Source: Rickettsiales bacterium (GTDB lineage Bacteria; Pseudomonadota; Alphaproteobacteria; Rickettsiales; JALZUV01). From it: 14,516 nucleotides of DNA. This document shows, piece after piece, positions 13,247 to 14,516 of the stretch (its first letter is position 1; the number at the start of each line of letters is the position of its first letter). The stretch is from the NCBI GenBank assembly GCA_023301245.1, contig JALZUV010000055.1, forward strand, positions 1-14,516. Direction: 5' to 3'. A program made the translations under genes and the position numbers. The notes under the pieces are model-generated. The model did no database searches. It had not been told where the DNA came from and saw only the letters and a list, made by a program, of their open reading frames with translations.

Positions 13247-14516
13247 GCAAGCCCATTTCCATCCACTGGTTTCGACAAGACTTGCGCCTAGCCGATAACC
13301 CTTCCCTCACCCAAGCAGTGCGCGATGGGCACGTGTTACCCATTTATATTTTGGACGATAAAAATGCTAAAGAACACGCCATGGGCGGCGCAAGCCGTTG
13401 GTGGTTGCATCATTCTCTTACCATGCTTAATGACTCTCTCGAAGGCAAGTTATGTTTCTATAAAGGTGATGCAAAAACCATTATTCTCGATTTAGCAAAA
13501 CGCCATTCAGTGTCCAGCATTCATTGGAATCGCTGTTACGAGCCTTGGCGTATTACACGCGACAAAGAAATTAAATCGGCACTCGAAACACTCAATGTCA
13601 ATGCAGAAAGCCACAATGGTTCGCTACTGTGGGAGCCATGGAAAATCAGCAAAAACGATGGCACGCATTATAAAGTATTTACGCCTTATTACCGCCGTGG
13701 ATGTTTAAATGCGACTCCCCCGCGTGAGCCTTTAGCAGCGCCTAAAAAAATAGAGTTATACGAAGATACAGAAAGCTCCATCACGCTTGAAGCGCTTAAT
13801 CTTTTGCCAGAAGTTCGTTGGGACAAACAGCTAGAACCGCATTGGCATATTGGCGAAACAGCAGCAATAGATAGACTCTATAAGTTTTTAGACGAAGGCA
13901 TTAGCCATTATAAAGAAGGGCGAAACCTGCCCGCAAAGCCTTATGTATCGCGCTTATCGCCATATTTACATTTTGGAGAAATTTCGCCAAATCAAGTATG
14001 GTACGCGGCCAATGCACGCGGCGAGAACACCAATATTGACCATTTTTGCAGCGAACTAGGTTGGCGTGAATTTTCCTATAGTCAGCTCTATTTCAACCCA
14101 ACTTTACCGCGTAAAAACCTGCAAAGTAAATTCGATAGTTTCCCTTGGAATAACGACAAAAAAGCCCTCACTGCATGGCAAACGGGACAAACAGGAATTC
14201 CTATTGTCGATGCTGGAATGCGCGAACTTTGGCAAACAGGGTTGATGCATAATCGAGTACGCATGATTGTGGGTTCATTTTTAGTGAAAAATCTATTGCT
14301 ACATTGGCACCATGGCGAAGAGTGGTTTTGGGATTGTTTAGTTGATGCAGATTTAGCAAGCAATAGCGCTAGCTGGCAATGGATTGCGGGCTGTGGTGCC
14401 GATGCCGCGCCTTATTTCCGCATTTTCAACCCTGTTACCCAAGGCAAAAATTTCGATGCACAAGGCGACTATACTCGCCATTATGTGCCCGAATTAAAAG
14501 ACATGCCGAACAAATA
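13243..14516 (+). CDS. phrB: DNA photolyase (class I CPD photolyase/cryptochrome family), 3' end cut
   Basis: Blue-light flavoenzyme that splits UV-made pyrimidine dimers. The window holds 424 codons of the usual 450-480, and the last visible residues, VPELKDMPNK, precede the expected C-terminal segment. The N-terminal antenna domain opens with ISIHWFRQDLRLADNPSL. The FAD domain shows SRLSPYLHFGEIS (236-248), LGWREFSYSQLYF with W274, DAGMRELWQTGLMHNRVRM, and WQWIAGCGADAAPYFRIFNP (378-397). Tryptophans at the conserved places suggest an intact electron relay. It overlaps the previous gene by four bases (ATGA). The product could act as a light sensor, but the conserved residues favour repair. 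Linkage to a light and oxidant stress gene set supports co-regulation. Confidence 0.95.
   Translation, partial: MSKPISIHWFRQDLRLADNPSLTQAVRDGHVLPIYILDDKNAKEHAMGGASRWWLHHSLTMLNDSLEGKLCFYKGDAKTIILDLAKRHSVSSIHWNRCYEPWRITRDKEIKSALETLNVNAESHNGSLLWEPWKISKNDGTHYKVFTPYYRRGCLNATPPREPLAAPKKIELYEDTESSITLEALNLLPEVRWDKQLEPHWHIGETAAIDRLYKFLDEGISHYKEGRNLPAKPYVSRLSPYLHFGEISPNQVWYAANARGENTNIDHFCSELGWREFSYSQLYFNPTLPRKNLQSKFDSFPWNNDKKALTAWQTGQTGIPIVDAGMRELWQTGLMHNRVRMIVGSFLVKNLLLHWHHGEEWFWDCLVDADLASNSASWQWIAGCGADAAPYFRIFNPVTQGKNFDAQGDYTRHYVPELKDMPNK

Noticed and set aside
14088..14363. Minus-strand open frame of 91 codons
   Set aside because: It mirrors the conserved photolyase FAD domain and shows no motif of its own.

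Overview
The window looks like chromosomal DNA of a moderately AT-rich alphaproteobacterium. The signs are a lepB-rnc-era order, a LepB with the 'EPFHIPSGSMKANLLVGDYLFVSKY' type core split over two motifs, an EnvZ-class kinase with the 'HDLRTPLTRLR' H-box, and the accessory gene set on the right. This placement rests on recognised families and was not tested against a database. No insertion sequence, phage gene or CRISPR array is visible, and no stretch longer than about 300 bases lacks a gene.

Left part (1-3609, all minus strand): lepB, rnc and era overlap one another by 11-13 bases and are followed, 52 bases on, by a Cache-domain sensor histidine kinase that runs off the left edge. This is housekeeping protein export and RNA/ribosome maturation, plus an unrelated signalling gene.

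Middle (3610-3923): a divergent spacer carries a complete tRNA-Ser(GCT) with encoded CCA. Upstream lies an exact 29-base duplicate of its leader and first 21 bases, which ends abruptly in the D-loop. The 94 bases between the two copies hold the best promoter for the intact tRNA.

Right part (3924-14516, all plus strand): a CusR/CopR-like response regulator with a TTG start and an overlapping histidine kinase are followed by a tightly packed gene set. In order these are a COG2907 FAD oxidoreductase, DUF1365, a cyclopropane-fatty-acid-synthase-like methyltransferase, a secreted chalcone-isomerase-like protein, a GPH/MFS transporter, a DUF3833 protein, a short-chain dehydrogenase, a renalase-like FAD protein and a DNA photolyase cut by the right edge. 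From memory of the literature, related sets in Rhodobacter, Vibrio and Shewanella belong to the RpoE-ChrR singlet-oxygen response, and some of their enzymes make methylated or furan fatty acids on membrane phospholipids. The likely joint role is protection of membrane and DNA against light and reactive oxygen.

The most notable observation is a pair of near-identical inverted repeats, CTTAC-N6-GTAAG, at 5921-5936 and 7971-7986. They stand directly in front of the two likely transcription units of this set, and each abuts a TTG that could be a -35 element. Their geometry matches boxes bound by the CusR/HprR/CopR regulator family, to which the adjacent regulator belongs by sequence. The window therefore suggests that a two-component system, rather than an ECF sigma/anti-sigma pair, controls this stress and lipid gene set.
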